Below are positions 43,555-52,022 of a stretch of 64,000 nucleotides of DNA, piece by piece (the stretch's first letter is position 1; the number at the start of each line of letters is the position of its first letter). The position numbers and the translations under genes are program-made. The notes beneath the pieces were generated by a model. It was given only the letters and a program-made list of their open reading frames with translations, had not been told where the DNA came from and searched no databases. Source of the DNA: Limnohabitans radicicola (lineage in GTDB: Bacteria > Pseudomonadota > Gammaproteobacteria > Burkholderiales > Burkholderiaceae_C); assembly GCF_014837235.1 (NCBI RefSeq), contig NZ_JACYFT010000001.1, positions 819,688 to 883,687 of the forward strand, given 5' to 3'.

Positions 43555-45315
43555 TCAGTCGTCGGCGTAGATGTCGACGTCTTTGGTTTCCTTGATGAAC
43601 AGGCCACCGATCACGACGGTTGCACCGGCGATGATGATCGGGTACCACAGGCCGTTGTACATGTCACCGGTCTGGGCCACGATGGCGAAGGCGGTGGTGG
43701 GCAGCAGGCCGCCGAACCAGCCGTTACCGATGTGGTAAGGCAAGGACATGGAGGTGTAACGGATGCGTGTGGGGAACATTTCCACCAGCATGGCCGCGAT
43801 AGGACCGTACACCATGGTCACCAGGATCACCAGGTAGGTGAGGATGATGATGACGGTGACTTTGTCGAACTTGGCCATGTCGGCCTTGGCGGGGTAGCCC
43901 GCAGCCTTGAGGGCAGCGCCCAGGTTGGCACCCAACAGGGTAGCGCCAGCGGTCTTCTCGTTGCCCAGGTCCTTGACGGACTTGGTGGCAGCTTCGATGG
44001 CCTTGGCATCCTTGGGTTCAGCCGCGTTCAGGGCTGCCAGTTTTTCCTCGGCCTTGGCCTTGGCTGCAGCGATGTCTTCAGCAGAGTACTTGACGTTCAC
44101 CACGGTGTCGCCCACCTTGATGATGGCAGGCGTGCCAGCGGCGGCCACTTCGTTGGTGTAGCTCACCGAAGCGCCAGCCAGGCGTTGCTTGGCGATGTCG
44201 CAAGACGATGTGAACTTCTTGGTGCCTGTGGGGTTGAACTGGAACGAGCACTCGGCAGGATCGGCCACCACCACCACTTTGGATGCCGCTTGCGCAGCAG
44301 CCAGGTCAGGGTTGGCGGCTTTGGTCAGTGCCTTGAACACGGGGAAGTAGGTCACCACAGCCAACAAGCAGCCTGCCAGGATGATCGGCTTGCGGCCAAT
44401 CTTGTCAGACAGCGAGCCGAACAGGATGAAGAACGGTGTGCCGATGATCAGGGAGATGGCCACCATGATGTTGGCGGTTGCACCGTCCACCTTCAGGGCT
44501 TGCGTCAGGAAGAACAGGGCGTAGAACTGACCCGAGTACCAGACCACGGCTTGACCGGCAGTCAGACCGATCAGGGCCAGGATCACGATCTTCAGGTTTT
44601 TCCACTGGCCGAAAGCTTCGGTCAGCGGGGCCTTGGAGGTCTTGCCTTCGGCTTTCATTTTCACGAAAGCAGGCGACTCATTCATGCTCAAACGGATGTA
44701 GACGGACACGCCCAACAGCAGAATGGACACGATGAATGGCACGCGCCAGCCCCAGTCGGCAAAGGCATCTTCGCCGATGGCCACACGGGTGCCCAGAATC
44801 ACCATCAGCGACAGGAACAGGCCCAGCGTGGCGGTGGTCTGGATCCAGGCGGTGTAGGCGCCGCGCTTGCCTTGAGGGGCGTGCTCGGCAACGTAAGTGG
44901 CCGCGCCACCGTACTCACCACCCAGCGCCAAGCCTTGCAGCAAGCGCAAACCGATCAGGATGACCGGGGCGGCCACGCCGATGCTGGCGTAGTTGGGCAA
45001 GATGCCCACGATGAAGGTCGACAGACCCATGATCAGAATGGTCACCAAGAAGGTGTACTTGCGACCGATCATGTCGCCCAGACGGCCGAACACCAACGCG
45101 CCGAATGGACGCACGATGAAACCGGCAGCGAAAGCCAGCAGCGCGAAGATGAAGGCCGAGCCTTCGTCCAGGCCGCTGAAGAATTGTTTGGCGATGATCG
45201 CGGCAAGCGATCCGTACAGGTAGAAGTCGTACCACTCAAAAACGGTGCCCAGAGAAGAGGCGAAAATCACCTTCTTCTCTTCCGCCGACATCGGGCGGGG
45301 TGCGGTTGTAGCCAT
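43555..45315 (-). CDS. MFS transporter of the metabolite:H+ symporter family with a periplasmic insert
   Basis: 586 residues, with GGAGA seven bases ahead of the ATG. Twelve membrane segments and the MHS signatures are present: F-E-W-Y-D-F-Y-L-Y-G near residue 26, G-R-L-G-D-M-I-G-R-K near 77 and G-G-E-Y-G-G near 132. Related carriers import dicarboxylates, proline, shikimate or similar organic acids with protons. Residues about 327-482 are an extra 155-residue, Ala/Lys-rich, partly helical insert with two cysteines (C-S-F-Q-F and S-S-C-D), between late membrane segments. Ordinary MHS carriers are about 430-450 residues. The insert probably lies in the periplasm. It is divergent to the DUF4212 gene. 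Confidence 0.88.
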   Translation of the reverse strand: MATTAPRPMSAEEKKVIFASSLGTVFEWYDFYLYGSLAAIIAKQFFSGLDEGSAFIFALLAFAAGFIVRPFGALVFGRLGDMIGRKYTFLVTILIMGLSTFIVGILPNYASIGVAAPVILIGLRLLQGLALGGEYGGAATYVAEHAPQGKRGAYTAWIQTTATLGLFLSLMVILGTRVAIGEDAFADWGWRVPFIVSILLLGVSVYIRLSMNESPAFVKMKAEGKTSKAPLTEAFGQWKNLKIVILALIGLTAGQAVVWYSGQFYALFFLTQALKVDGATANIMVAISLIIGTPFFILFGSLSDKIGRKPIILAGCLLAVVTYFPVFKALTKAANPDLAAAQAASKVVVVADPAECSFQFNPTGTKKFTSSCDIAKQRLAGASVSYTNEVAAAGTPAIIKVGDTVVNVKYSAEDIAAAKAKAEEKLAALNAAEPKDAKAIEAATKSVKDLGNEKTAGATLLGANLGAALKAAGYPAKADMAKFDKVTVIIILTYLVILVTMVYGPIAAMLVEMFPTRIRYTSMSLPYHIGNGWFGGLLPTTAFAIVAQTGDMYNGLWYPIIIAGATVVIGGLFIKETKDVDIYADD

Positions 45316-45531
45316 GTGCTGTCTCCAAAAAAGAGTCTCCGACAGGGAAACTTGCCGCGATTCTTGAGGCGGCCTCTGACCTTCTTCTGACAGGCAACCA
45401 ACAATGCCTTACAAAACAAGTACTAACCCTTTGTTTTCATATCGCATCATGAGAATGAAGCCGATTTCGCGGGTAATCCCTAGGCATTCATCTGTCCCGT
45501 TCGTCCTGCAGTGCGGCGCTATCCTCTGCAC

Positions 45532-45801
45532 ATGAAGCACAGCGTTCTCTCCCGCACACAGTTCGACCGCAAAGTGCGCCAACTCACTTGGGGCTGCATG
45601 ACCATCTGGGCGGCGGTGACACTGGTGCCCATCTATGGCGCACGGCGCCTGAACTTGGAGATCTGGGGCTGGCCCTTCAACTTCTGGATGGCAGCCCAAG
45701 GCTGTGTGCTGGTTTATCTGGCACTGGTGGTGTTTTTTGCGTGGCAAGTCAACCGCTGGGAAGCGGCACTGGCCGACGAAGACAGCCCAACCGCCGGCTG
45801 A
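45532..45801 (+). CDS. DUF4212-type small subunit of a sodium:solute symporter (orphan)
   Basis: 89 residues from ATG 45532. Two membrane helices, R-Q-L-T-W-G-C-M-T-I-W near residue 20, W-G-W-P-F-N-F-W-M-A-A-Q-G near 45 and a W-x-V-N-R end are the DUF4212 (TIGR03647) pattern. That small subunit normally sits directly before the large SSS-family symporter. Here the next gene is convergent and unrelated, so its partner is missing or elsewhere. The large symporter at 55202 has its own DUF485 partner. The 216 bp upstream, shared with the transporter gene, hold no gene. Confidence 0.75.
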   Translation: MKHSVLSRTQFDRKVRQLTWGCMTIWAAVTLVPIYGARRLNLEIWGWPFNFWMAAQGCVLVYLALVVFFAWQVNRWEAALADEDSPTAG

Positions 45802-45805
45802 GCAC

Positions 45806-46447
45806 TCAGGTGTTGCGGCGCACGCCCACTGTGGTGTGGTTCACCGCATCCCAGTCGGGGCCGTCGAACCAGGGATCGCCCAGCAGGTAAGCCCGCAGCA
45901 TGGGCAAGGCGTCCTGACCCCAGAAGACCTTGTCGTCCACCACGAAGCTGGGCACGCCAAACAAGCCCAGTGCAATGGCCTGCTCGGTATTGGCCTGCAG
46001 GGCCTGCTTCACTTCGGGGCTGGCCATGTCGCGTGTGGGCTGCAGCTCGGCAGTCAAGACGGCCAGGCGTTCAGTGTCGGCCGCGTCCTGCCCGGAGCAC
46101 CAGACATGGCGAAACACCTGCTCGCACACATAGCGGTTGGGCGTGCCTTGCGCGTCGCACGCCACCGCCAGGCGCAAGAGGCCCAAGGGATTGAATGGGT
46201 GGGCGGCAGGCAACTTCAGTTCTAGACCTTGCTGGTGCGCCAGCCACAGCACCTGGCGGTAGGTCCAGTCACGCTTGCTGGCGATCTCGGCCGGGCCGAG
46301 CTGGCCGTGGTGCTTGAGCATGGCGCCGAACAGCACCGGGCGGTGCTCCACCCGGTGGCTGATGCCTTGCAGCGCCTGCGGCAAGGCGTTGAAGGCCAGC
46401 CAGGCGTAGGGCGAGATGAAGTCGAGGTAGAAGGTGATGGTTTTCAT
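45806..46447 (-). CDS. 2-hydroxychromene-2-carboxylate isomerase / DsbA-family oxidoreductase-like
   Basis: 213 residues from the ATG overlapping the DUF1289 stop (ATGA). A thioredoxin-like fold begins with T-F-Y-L-D-F-I-S-P-Y-A-W, where Ser-Pro replaces the C-x-x-C of true DsbA proteins, as in HCCA isomerases and kappa glutathione transferases. It ends with G-V-P-S-F-V-V-D-D-K-V-F-W-G-Q-D-A-L, typical of the family. It probably acts on a glutathione-linked aromatic or fatty intermediate; the true substrate is unknown. It is the last gene of the run ghrA-mvaB-ybaK-DUF1289-isomerase. Confidence 0.88.
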   Translation of the reverse strand: MKTITFYLDFISPYAWLAFNALPQALQGISHRVEHRPVLFGAMLKHHGQLGPAEIASKRDWTYRQVLWLAHQQGLELKLPAAHPFNPLGLLRLAVACDAQGTPNRYVCEQVFRHVWCSGQDAADTERLAVLTAELQPTRDMASPEVKQALQANTEQAIALGLFGVPSFVVDDKVFWGQDALPMLRAYLLGDPWFDGPDWDAVNHTTVGVRRNT

Positions 46448-46716
46448 GGGGCGTCCTCCAGCGCAATGCGTTGCGCCAGCCGCTCGGGCAATTGCGCCCA
46501 AACCGCGAGTTTGCCGGGCTTGTCCATGCGGCTCCAGTCGGCGATTTCAGCGAGGGTGCGCAGGCAGCCTTCGCACCAGCCGGTGGTGGGGTGCATGATG
46601 CACACCGACTGGCAAGGCGAGGGCAGATGCGGGCCGGGCTCGGCAGGCACTTGCTGCGCCAACTCGGCCACACGGCGCCAGCGCCGGTTCTGGATGGTTT
46701 GCGGATCGAGCCTCAT
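46444..46716 (-). CDS. DUF1289 small cysteine-rich protein
   Basis: 90 residues. The core S-P-C-Q-S-V-C then W-C-E-G-C-x-R-T-L-x-E-I with four cysteines is the DUF1289 signature, probably binding a metal or Fe-S cluster. After it comes W-S-R-M, also conserved. Both ends overlap neighbours in ATGA junctions, so it is part of a tightly coupled operon. It has no known function; family members often accompany oxidoreductase or fatty-acid genes. Confidence 0.85.
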   Translation of the reverse strand: MRLDPQTIQNRRWRRVAELAQQVPAEPGPHLPSPCQSVCIMHPTTGWCEGCLRTLAEIADWSRMDKPGKLAVWAQLPERLAQRIALEDAP

Positions 46717-47210
46717 GGTGTCTGCGCCACATCGGCCACGGGCGCGCCGGTCAAACGTTTCAGATCATCGGGCTGCAAGCGGAACACACCGTGCGGGTGC
46801 CCGGCAGCGGCCCAGATCTCGGCGAAACGCCACAGATCCTGATCGAGCAGGGTCACGGGCGCGTTCAAGTGCGCCACGGGCGAGACGCCTCCGATGGTGA
46901 AGCCGGTCTGGGCTTTGACGAAGTCGGCATCGGCGCGGCCGATCTTGCCGACCAGGGCCGAGACTTTCTTCTCGTCCACGCGGCGGTCGCCCGAGGCCAC
47001 CACCAGCACAGCCACACCGTCTTCCTTGCGTTTGAAGATCACGCTCTTGGCGATCTGGCCCAGCTGCACACCCAGGCCATCGGCGGCCTCCTGCGCGGTG
47101 CGGGCCGCGCCATCGAGCATGACCGGGGCGTGGGGATGTGCTGCGTCCTGCAGGGCACGTGCCACACGCTGGACGCCCTCGGGCAGGGCATGGAGTTCAG
47201 ATCCGCACAT
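46713..47210 (-). CDS. ybaK: YbaK/EbsC-type aminoacyl-tRNA deacylase
   Basis: 165 residues. G-Q-I-A-K-S-V-I-F-K near residue 50 holds the catalytic-type lysine. G-D-R-R-V-D-E-K-K and T-G-F-T-I-G-G-V-S-P-V-A-H near 105 complete the YbaK/ProX-like pocket. Such proteins hydrolyse mischarged Cys-tRNA(Pro) or Ala-tRNA(Pro) in trans in the cytoplasm. The sequence cannot separate YbaK from other members of the superfamily. It starts three bases after the mvaB stop and overlaps the DUF1289 gene. Confidence 0.88.
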   Translation of the reverse strand: MCGSELHALPEGVQRVARALQDAAHPHAPVMLDGAARTAQEAADGLGVQLGQIAKSVIFKRKEDGVAVLVVASGDRRVDEKKVSALVGKIGRADADFVKAQTGFTIGGVSPVAHLNAPVTLLDQDLWRFAEIWAAAGHPHGVFRLQPDDLKRLTGAPVADVAQTP

Positions 47211-47213
47211 GGT

Positions 47214-48122
47214 TCAGCCCGCCCGCTTGTTGAGGATGGCCTTGGCCACATTGGAGTTGGGCTTGCGACCCAGGAAGTCGCTGATGAACGCACCCGCATC
47301 GACCAGTTTGTCCAGGTCGATGCCGGTGGCGATGCCCATGCCGTGCAGCATGTAGACCACGTCTTCGGTGGACACATTGCCGGTGGCGCCTTTGGCGTAA
47401 GGGCAACCGCCCAGGCCCGCCACGGAAGACTGGAAGTTCCGCACCCCCATCTGCAACGCGGCCAGCGTGTTGGAGAGGGCCTGACCGTAGGTGTCGTGGA
47501 AGTGACCACAGACATGGTCCACGTCGAAATGCTGCAGCGTGGCCTCGATGGCCTTTTGCACCCTGAGCGGCGTGCCCACACCGATGGTGTCGGCCACATC
47601 CACGCGCTGCACGCCGATCTGCTTCATCAAGCCGGCCAGATAGGCCACGCGTTCGGGGGCGACGTCGCCCTCGTAAGGGCAGCCCACGGTGCAGCTCATC
47701 GCGCCGCGCACCGCGATGCCTGCGGCCAGCGCGGCCTGCACCACGGGGGCAAAGCGCTCGATGCTCTCGGCGATCGAGCAGTTGATGTTTTTGTGGCTGA
47801 AGGCTTCGCTGGCCGCACCAAACACCACGATCTCGTCAGGACGGGTTTTCAGGGCCGCTTCAAAGCCCTGCAGGTTGGGCGTGAGCACCGAGTAGCGCAC
47901 ACCAGCTTGACGTTGAATGCCGCCCATGACTTCGGCGTTGTCGGCCATTTGCGGCACCCACTTGGGGCTGACGAAGCTGGTGACCTCAATCTCAGTCAGG
48001 CCTGCGGCCTGCAGGCGGTGCACCAGCTCGATCTTGACGGCGGCGGGCACGGGCTGTTTTTCGTTTTGCAGACCGTCGCGGGGACCGACGTCGATGAGCT
48101 GAACACGGGAAGGCAGTGACAT
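47214..48122 (-). CDS. mvaB: Hydroxymethylglutaryl-CoA lyase
   Basis: 302 residues from ATG 48122. It starts with V-G-P-R-D-G-L-Q-N-E (metal and substrate site) and has C-G-H-F-H-D-T near residue 205 (metal His pair). S-V-A-G-L-G-G-C-P-Y-A near 235 includes the catalytic cysteine loop. It splits HMG-CoA into acetyl-CoA and acetoacetate, the last step of leucine catabolism. The methylcrotonyl-CoA carboxylase genes lie just upstream beyond ghrA and a REP-like element, so it completes that pathway here. It begins 10 bp after the ghrA stop. Confidence 0.95.
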   Translation of the reverse strand: MSLPSRVQLIDVGPRDGLQNEKQPVPAAVKIELVHRLQAAGLTEIEVTSFVSPKWVPQMADNAEVMGGIQRQAGVRYSVLTPNLQGFEAALKTRPDEIVVFGAASEAFSHKNINCSIAESIERFAPVVQAALAAGIAVRGAMSCTVGCPYEGDVAPERVAYLAGLMKQIGVQRVDVADTIGVGTPLRVQKAIEATLQHFDVDHVCGHFHDTYGQALSNTLAALQMGVRNFQSSVAGLGGCPYAKGATGNVSTEDVVYMLHGMGIATGIDLDKLVDAGAFISDFLGRKPNSNVAKAILNKRAG

Positions 48123-48132
48123 GGAAGAACTT

Positions 48133-49053
48133 TCAATAACCGCGCTGGGGATCGACCACACCGTTGATCGCCTCTCCGCGCTGCAAGGCTTGGATTTTGC
48201 CCACGATCTGCGCAATGCTTTCTTCGCGCAGGGTGCGGGCCGAGGTGTGTGGCGTGACCGTGATCTTCGGGTGTTTCCAGAACACATGGTCCGCAGGCAG
48301 GGGTTCAGTGCGAAACACATCCAACGTGGCCCCGGCCATGTGACCGTTGTCGACCAGGGCGATCAGGTCTTCTTCGACCAGATGCTTGCCGCGTGCCACA
48401 TTGATGAGGTAGCCGCCTGGCTGCAGCTGCGAGAGCGTATCTTTGTTCAGGATGTTCTCGGTCTCGGGCGTGAGCGGCATCAGGTTGACCAGCACACGGG
48501 TGGCCGCCAAAAATTCGGGCAGGCCTTGCGCCCCGCTGAAGCAGCGGATGCCTGGCAGATCTTTGGCGCTGCGGCTGTAACCGTTCACGGGAAACTCGAA
48601 CACCTGCAGCGCTTTGGCCACGCGCTCGCCCAACACGCCCAAGCCCATGACGCCCACCGCAAAGTCGGCACGGCTGCGCGGCTTGCGGTAAGACCATTTG
48701 CCCGCGCCGGTGTCAGCGTCGTAGCCATCGAACTCGCGAAAGTGTCGGATCACCGCGTGGCACACGTATTCGGCCATCTGCACCGACATGCCCGCATCGT
48801 CCAGACGCACCACCTTCAGTGAGGGCGGCAACTGGAGCTGGAGCAAGGCATCCACGCCCGCGCCGATGTTGAACAGGGTTTGCAGGGCAGACTGCTCGTC
48901 GATGAACTGCTGGGGCGGCGCCCAGACGATGGCGTGGTCGGCGGGCGGCGCGCCAGGTGTCCAAGCGAACACGGAAGCCTCAGGGAAGGCTTGTTGCAGG
49001 CCCTGCACCCAGGGCGCTGGGTCGAGCCTTTCAAAACAGATGGTGATGTTCAT
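48133..49053 (-). CDS. ghrA: Glyoxylate/hydroxypyruvate reductase A-type D-2-hydroxyacid dehydrogenase
   Basis: 306 residues. The NAD(P)-binding G-L-G-V-L-G-E-R lies near residue 137, followed by L-M-P-L-T-P-E-T, I-N-V-A-R-G (catalytic Arg) and the late T-P-H-T-S-A (catalytic His). The short N-terminal lid with W-A-P-P matches GhrA rather than SerA or long DHDH types. It reduces glyoxylate and hydroxypyruvate in the cytoplasm. It is the promoter-proximal gene of the run ending in the HCCA-isomerase gene. Its link to leucine breakdown is positional only. Confidence 0.9.
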   Translation of the reverse strand: MNITICFERLDPAPWVQGLQQAFPEASVFAWTPGAPPADHAIVWAPPQQFIDEQSALQTLFNIGAGVDALLQLQLPPSLKVVRLDDAGMSVQMAEYVCHAVIRHFREFDGYDADTGAGKWSYRKPRSRADFAVGVMGLGVLGERVAKALQVFEFPVNGYSRSAKDLPGIRCFSGAQGLPEFLAATRVLVNLMPLTPETENILNKDTLSQLQPGGYLINVARGKHLVEEDLIALVDNGHMAGATLDVFRTEPLPADHVFWKHPKITVTPHTSARTLREESIAQIVGKIQALQRGEAINGVVDPQRGY

Positions 49054-49130
49054 GGGCAGATTTTGTCAGCAAGGGGGAGGCCCTTCTGTCGCCTGGGTTA
49101 GAACGCTTTGCACGAGCCATGAGGACCCTC

Positions 49131-49202
49131 TGTGGGAGCCCCGCGCTCGGGGCGAAGGGTTGTGGTCTGGCGCCCCATCGCGGCGGGGGCGCCGCTCCCA
49201 CA
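49131..49202. repeat. Paired REP-like element (BIME-type), copy B
   Basis: Inverted modules TGTGGGAG...GGCGA at 49131-49155 and its inverted partner at 49178-49202, of the same size and ends as copy A at 43137. The left stem is GCCCCG/CGGGGC and the right stem GCGGCG/CGCCGC, again base-paired in spite of sequence change. It lies between mccA and ghrA and could end the mcc transcript. Confidence 0.85.
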
Positions 49203-49220
49203 GGGGACAGCACCCACAAA

Positions 49221-51218
49221 TCAAACCGCCAGCTTGAGCAGCTCCGCCCCCTCGGTCACCTGATCGCCAGGTGCGTACAGCAACTCGGCCACAGTGCCAT
49301 CTTGGGGTGCGCTGATGGTGTGCTCCATCTTCATGGCCTCCATCACCGCCAGGGCTTGCCCGGCTTTGACCTTGTCGCCCGCCTTGACGGCGAACGACAC
49401 CACCTTGCCCGGCATGGGGGCCGTCAGGCGGCCACCTTCTTGCGCGGCTTCGCCAGCATGGGCCAGCGGGTCGAGCAGACTGATGCGGGTGGCCCCTTGG
49501 GGCGTGAACACATGGCGCAGCTCACCCTGCACATGCACTGTGCTGTGGATGCGCTGGCCTTCGAACTGCACCCAGAGGCCATCGCCTTGCGCCGTGAACT
49601 GCAGCGCCGATTCAGTGCCCTCACCCACCTGCAAGCGCAGTGGCGAACCGTACGTCAGCACCGCACGCACAGGCTGACCGTCGTACTCCAGCTCAAAGCG
49701 ACGGCGCGTGGTGCCGTGCGACTGCCAGCCATCGCGGCGGCTGAACGGGTCAGTGCCTTGGGCTGCGGCTTCGGCCTGCAAGGCATCGGCGATCACCGCC
49801 GCCGCGGCGGCCTGCGGACCCACCGGGTCCTGCTTGAACAGCACCGCGCTTTCGCGTTGGATGAGTGCCGTATCGAGTTGGGCAGTGGCGAACGCCTGGC
49901 TGCGCACCACATGGCGCAAAAACTGCACATTGGTGTTCAAGCCCACGATCTGGGTCTGCGCCAATGCGGTGTCCAGCCGGGCCAGCGCCTGCTCACGCGT
50001 GTCGCCATGCACAATGAGCTTGGCCACCATCGAGTCGTAAAACGGGCTGATGGTGTCGCCTTCGCGCACACCGTCGTCCACACGCACCGTGCTGCGTTCA
50101 AAGCTGCTGGCTTGCGGCTTGCGATACACCTGCAGCGTGCCGGTGGCGGGCAAAAAGTTGTTGTCGGGGTTCTCGGCGCAGATGCGTGCCTCGATGGCAT
50201 GACCCGTCATGCGGATCTCGTTTTGTTGCAGGGGCAGCGGCTCGCCACTGGCCACGCGCAGTTGCCACTCGACCAGATCAAGGCCGGTGATGGCTTCGGT
50301 CACCGGGTGCTCCACCTGCAGGCGGGTGTTCATCTCCATGAAATAGAACTTCATCGACTCGGGCTGGTCGTACGCGGTTTGCTCCACGATGAATTCCACC
50401 GTGCCCGCGCCCACGTAGTTCACCGCCTTGGCGGCGGCCACAGCGGCTGCGCCCATTTGCGCGCGCAGGGTTTCGGTCATGCCGGGGGCCGGGGCTTCTT
50501 CGAGCACCTTCTGGTGGCGGCGCTGCACAGAGCAATCGCGCTCGAACAGGTACACACAGTTACCCTGCGTGTCGCCAAACACCTGGATCTCGATGTGGCG
50601 TGGCCGCTGCACGTATTTTTCGATCAGCACCGCATCGCTGCCAAAGCTGTTGATGGCCTCGCGTTGGCAGCTCGCGAGCGCTGCCGCAAAGTCTTCGGAC
50701 TTTTCGACCACACGCATGCCCTTGCCACCACCACCGGCGCTGGCCTTGATGAGGGCGGGGTAACCAATGCGGTCGGCCTCGCGCTGCAACAGCACCGGAT
50801 CCTGGTCGGCCCCGTGGTAGCCAGGCACCAGCGGCACTCCGGCGGATTCCATCAATCGCTTGGACTCGGCCTTGAGGCCCATCGCCAATATGGCCGACGC
50901 AGGCGGGCCGATGAACACCAGACCCGCAGCAGCGCAGGCCTTGGCGAAGTCTTCGTTTTCGCTCAAGAAACCATACCCGGGGTGCACGGCCTCTGCGCCC
51001 GTGGCTTTGGCCGCTTCGAGGATGCGTTCCCAACGCAGGTAGCTGTCCTTGGGGGCGGAGCCGCCCACATGCACCGCTTCGTCACAGGCTTGCACATGCT
51101 TGGCACCGGCGTCGGCGTCTGAATAAACAGCCACGGTTTGGATGCCCATGCGGCGGGCGGTGGCTGCCACTCGGCAAGCGATTTCGCCACGGTTGGCGAT
51201 CAAGATTTTTTTGAACAT
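49221..51218 (-). CDS. mccA: Methylcrotonyl-CoA carboxylase biotin-containing subunit
   Basis: 665 residues. A biotin carboxylase domain (1-450) has K-I-L-I-A-N-R-G-E-I-A, G-G-G-G-K-G-M near residue 165, E-M-N-T-R-L-Q-V-E-H near 290 and the usual ATP-grasp features. A middle BT domain follows, then a biotinyl domain whose E-A-M-K-M near 630 holds the biotin lysine. It carboxylates biotin with bicarbonate and ATP and passes CO2 to the MccB partner. Neighbours mccB and liuC and nearby mvaB point to 3-methylcrotonyl-CoA rather than acetyl- or propionyl-CoA. Last gene of the mccB-liuC-mccA run. Confidence 0.93.
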   Translation of the reverse strand: MFKKILIANRGEIACRVAATARRMGIQTVAVYSDADAGAKHVQACDEAVHVGGSAPKDSYLRWERILEAAKATGAEAVHPGYGFLSENEDFAKACAAAGLVFIGPPASAILAMGLKAESKRLMESAGVPLVPGYHGADQDPVLLQREADRIGYPALIKASAGGGGKGMRVVEKSEDFAAALASCQREAINSFGSDAVLIEKYVQRPRHIEIQVFGDTQGNCVYLFERDCSVQRRHQKVLEEAPAPGMTETLRAQMGAAAVAAAKAVNYVGAGTVEFIVEQTAYDQPESMKFYFMEMNTRLQVEHPVTEAITGLDLVEWQLRVASGEPLPLQQNEIRMTGHAIEARICAENPDNNFLPATGTLQVYRKPQASSFERSTVRVDDGVREGDTISPFYDSMVAKLIVHGDTREQALARLDTALAQTQIVGLNTNVQFLRHVVRSQAFATAQLDTALIQRESAVLFKQDPVGPQAAAAAVIADALQAEAAAQGTDPFSRRDGWQSHGTTRRRFELEYDGQPVRAVLTYGSPLRLQVGEGTESALQFTAQGDGLWVQFEGQRIHSTVHVQGELRHVFTPQGATRISLLDPLAHAGEAAQEGGRLTAPMPGKVVSFAVKAGDKVKAGQALAVMEAMKMEHTISAPQDGTVAELLYAPGDQVTEGAELLKLAV

Positions 51219-51230
51219 GTCAGGTCTCCT

Positions 51231-52013
51231 TCAGGCCATCCAGCCCGGCTGGCGTTTGTCGAGGAAGGCCGAGAGGCCGTCTTGCGCTTCGGGGGTGGCG
51301 CGCAGTTGCGCGATCCGCTGTGCGGTGTCTTCCACCACGGCGTCGTTGATCGGTTTGTTGTCCACTGCGCGGATCAGGTCCTTGGCCGCAGCTTGCGAGA
51401 GCGGCCCGCCCTGAACGAGCGCATCGACGATCTCCTGCACCTTGGTGTCCAGCTGCTCGGGGTCCACCGCTTCGTGCACCAGACCCAGCTCACGGGCACG
51501 CAACGCGTCAATGCGCTCGGCCGACTGGAAGTAACGGTAGCCCTGTCGCGCGCCGATGGCCCGCACCACATAGGGGCTGATGGCCGCCGGGATGATGCCG
51601 AACTTGACCTCGGAGGTGGCGAACACCGCCCTGGTGGACGCCACCGCGATGTCGCACGCGGCCGTGAGGCCCGTCCCGCCGCCCAGGGCGGCACCCTGCA
51701 CGCGGGCAATGGTGGGTTTTTTCATCTCGGACAGCACACGCAGCATGCGTGCCAGAGCCCGCGCATCACGCAGGTTCTCTTCGATGCCGTTTTGTGCGGC
51801 GCGTTTCATCCAGTTGAGATCGGCCCCGGCCGAGAAACTTTTGCCGCGTCCGGCCAGTACGACCACACGCACACTGGCGTCCGCGTCGAGCGCTTCGCAG
51901 GCGGCGGTGAGTTCGGCGATCAGGGTTTCGTCAAAGGCGTTGTGCACATCCGGGCGGTTCATCCACACGGTGGCAACGCGCTTGTTTTTTTCGATTTCGA
52001 GGGTCTGGTACAT
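51231..52013 (-). CDS. liuC: Methylglutaconyl-CoA hydratase (enoyl-CoA hydratase family)
   Basis: 260 residues. Crotonase-fold motifs are present: N-R-P-D-V-H-N-A-F near residue 19, G-x-G-K-S-F-S-A-G-A-D-L near 58 (oxyanion hole) and Q-G-A-A-L-G-G-G-T-G near 105. The end K-R-Q-P-x-W is also typical. Between the two carboxylase subunit genes it most likely hydrates 3-methylglutaconyl-CoA to HMG-CoA. By sequence alone it could be another enoyl-CoA hydratase; context decides. Short spacings on both sides (9 and 12 bp) show an operon. Confidence 0.9.
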   Translation of the reverse strand: MYQTLEIEKNKRVATVWMNRPDVHNAFDETLIAELTAACEALDADASVRVVVLAGRGKSFSAGADLNWMKRAAQNGIEENLRDARALARMLRVLSEMKKPTIARVQGAALGGGTGLTAACDIAVASTRAVFATSEVKFGIIPAAISPYVVRAIGARQGYRYFQSAERIDALRARELGLVHEAVDPEQLDTKVQEIVDALVQGGPLSQAAAKDLIRAVDNKPINDAVVEDTAQRIAQLRATPEAQDGLSAFLDKRQPGWMA

Positions 52014-52022
52014 CGCAACTCC

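Noticed and set aside
45400..45445. AAAACAA/TTGTTTT inverted repeat in the transporter/DUF4212 divergent region
   Set aside because: Low-complexity arms in AT-rich DNA; no operator or terminator logic.
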